From Kiloniellales bacterium (GTDB lineage: Bacteria; Pseudomonadota; Alphaproteobacteria; Kiloniellales; JAKSDN01), in contig JAKSDN010000214.1 of the NCBI GenBank assembly GCA_022360075.1, positions 1 through 14,707 on the forward strand: a stretch of DNA of 14,707 nt, written 5' to 3'. This document shows, piece by piece, positions 13,953-14,707 of the stretch. The notes under the pieces are model-generated. The model had not been told where the DNA came from. It saw nothing but the letters and a program-made list of their open reading frames with translations, and ran no database searches. The stretch's first letter is position 1. Each line of letters begins with the position of its first letter. The translations under genes were made by a program, and so were the position numbers.

Positions 13953-14707
13953 ACGGGGCGACGCCCAAGATCCAGATCCGCGGCCTCTGCAAGGCCTTCG
14001 GGCCGAAGGTCGTCCTGAAGGACCTCGACCTCGACCTCATGACCGGCGAGTCCCTGGCCGTGATCGGCGGCTCGGGCACGGGCAAATCGGTGCTGATCAA
14101 GTCGATCCTCGGCCTGCTGCAACCCGATGCCGGCAGCATCAAGGTCGACGGTGAAGAGGTGGTTGGCCTGAGCGGCAAGGAGCTGGAACGCGTGCGGCGC
14201 AAGTTCGGCATGCTGTTCCAGAACGCCGCCCTGTTCGACTCGCTGCCGGTCTGGCGCAACGTCGCCTTCGGCCTGATCGAGGTCCAGGGCCGCAAGCCAC
14301 GCGAGGCGCGCGAGATCGCACTGGAGAAAATGGCCGACGTCGGCCTCGGCCCGGAGGTCGCCGAGATCTGGCCCGGCGAACTCTCGCAAGGCATGCGCAA
14401 GCGCGTCGGCCTGGCGCGCGCGATCGCGACCTCGCCCGACATCCTGTTCTTCGACGAGCCGACGACCGGGCTCGATCCGATCATGGGCGACATCATCGAC
14501 GAGTTGATCGTCAAATGCGTGCGCCAGATGGGCGCGACGGCGCTGTCGATCACCCACGACATGGCGAGCGCCAAGCGCATTTCCGATCGCATCGCCATGC
14601 TCTATGGCGGGCGCATGATCTGGGTCGGCCCGACCCGAGACGTGGACGACTCGGGCAACGCCTACGTAAATCAGTTCATTCACGGCCTGGCCGAAGGGCC
14701 AATCGCG
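13949..14707 (+). CDS. mlaF: MlaF-family ABC transporter ATP-binding protein, 3' end outside window
   Basis: The frame is open from ATG 13949 to the last base, 253 residues without a stop, so the C-terminus is missing. Family members run to about 260-280, so little is lost. Walker A is GGSGTGKS (40-47), Q-loop Gln91, signature LSQGM (145-149), Walker B ILFFDEP (165-171), D-loop around GLDP (174-177) and switch His203. The signature reads LSQGM where MlaF proteins usually have LSGGM; the essential Ser and second Gly are kept, so activity is expected. The start overlaps the mlaE stop and has no Shine-Dalgarno, implying translational coupling. It energises the MlaE permease for phospholipid transport. 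Confidence 0.9.
   Translation, partial: MNGATPKIQIRGLCKAFGPKVVLKDLDLDLMTGESLAVIGGSGTGKSVLIKSILGLLQPDAGSIKVDGEEVVGLSGKELERVRRKFGMLFQNAALFDSLPVWRNVAFGLIEVQGRKPREAREIALEKMADVGLGPEVAEIWPGELSQGMRKRVGLARAIATSPDILFFDEPTTGLDPIMGDIIDELIVKCVRQMGATALSITHDMASAKRISDRIAMLYGGRMIWVGPTRDVDDSGNAYVNQFIHGLAEGPIA

Overview
The window is high-GC chromosomal DNA from an alphaproteobacterium, most likely of the Rhodospirillales/Kiloniellales type. I infer this from gene order and protein motifs, not from a database search. The genes are mostly housekeeping: cell-envelope and lipid synthesis, ribosomal proteins and the replicative helicase. I found no tRNA, rRNA, insertion sequence, CRISPR array, prophage or intein.

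Layout. (1) Positions 1-1398 (+) hold the 3' part of a gene for a calcium-loop FG-GAP beta-propeller protein whose 5' end lies outside the window. It converges on (2) a minus-strand fatty-acid/envelope cluster at 1433-5950, read in the order fabD, fabG, acpP, fabF, mltG. A hairpin terminator sits after fabG, so acpP-fabF-mltG probably also has its own promoter. (3) Positions 5951-6289 are a 339-bp divergent control region. It carries a good fabD promoter (TTGACA-16-TATCTG on the minus strand), a good rpsF promoter (TTGAAC-16-TATAGT) and a heavily structured rpsF leader. (4) Positions 6290-8772 (+) are the ribosomal operon rpsF-rpsR-DUF2232-rplI. Both rpsF and rplI have long low-complexity C-terminal tails, and an unknown polytopic membrane protein sits between rpsR and rplI. 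(5) Positions 9043-10278 (+) are a cyclopropane-fatty-acid-synthase-family methyltransferase with its own apparent promoter and a weak terminator. (6) Positions 10517-13175 (+) are dnaB and alr, overlapping by 14 nt. (7) From 13179 to the right edge (+) are an MlaE-type permease and an MlaF-type ATPase; the ATPase runs off the window.

How the genes work together. FabD, AcpP, FabF and FabG form the core of type II fatty-acid synthesis. MltG and Alr act on peptidoglycan, one cutting nascent glycan strands and the other supplying D-alanine. The CFA synthase homologue would modify finished phospholipid acyl chains, and MlaE/MlaF would move phospholipid between membranes. The middle of the window couples translation (S6, S18, L9) to replication (DnaB) by position. 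No obviously undescribed system is visible. The least explained items are the DUF2232 protein, the pentad-repeat tail of S6, the paired CCGGCCGG palindromes in the fabD promoter region, the rpsF leader structure and the FG-GAP propeller.
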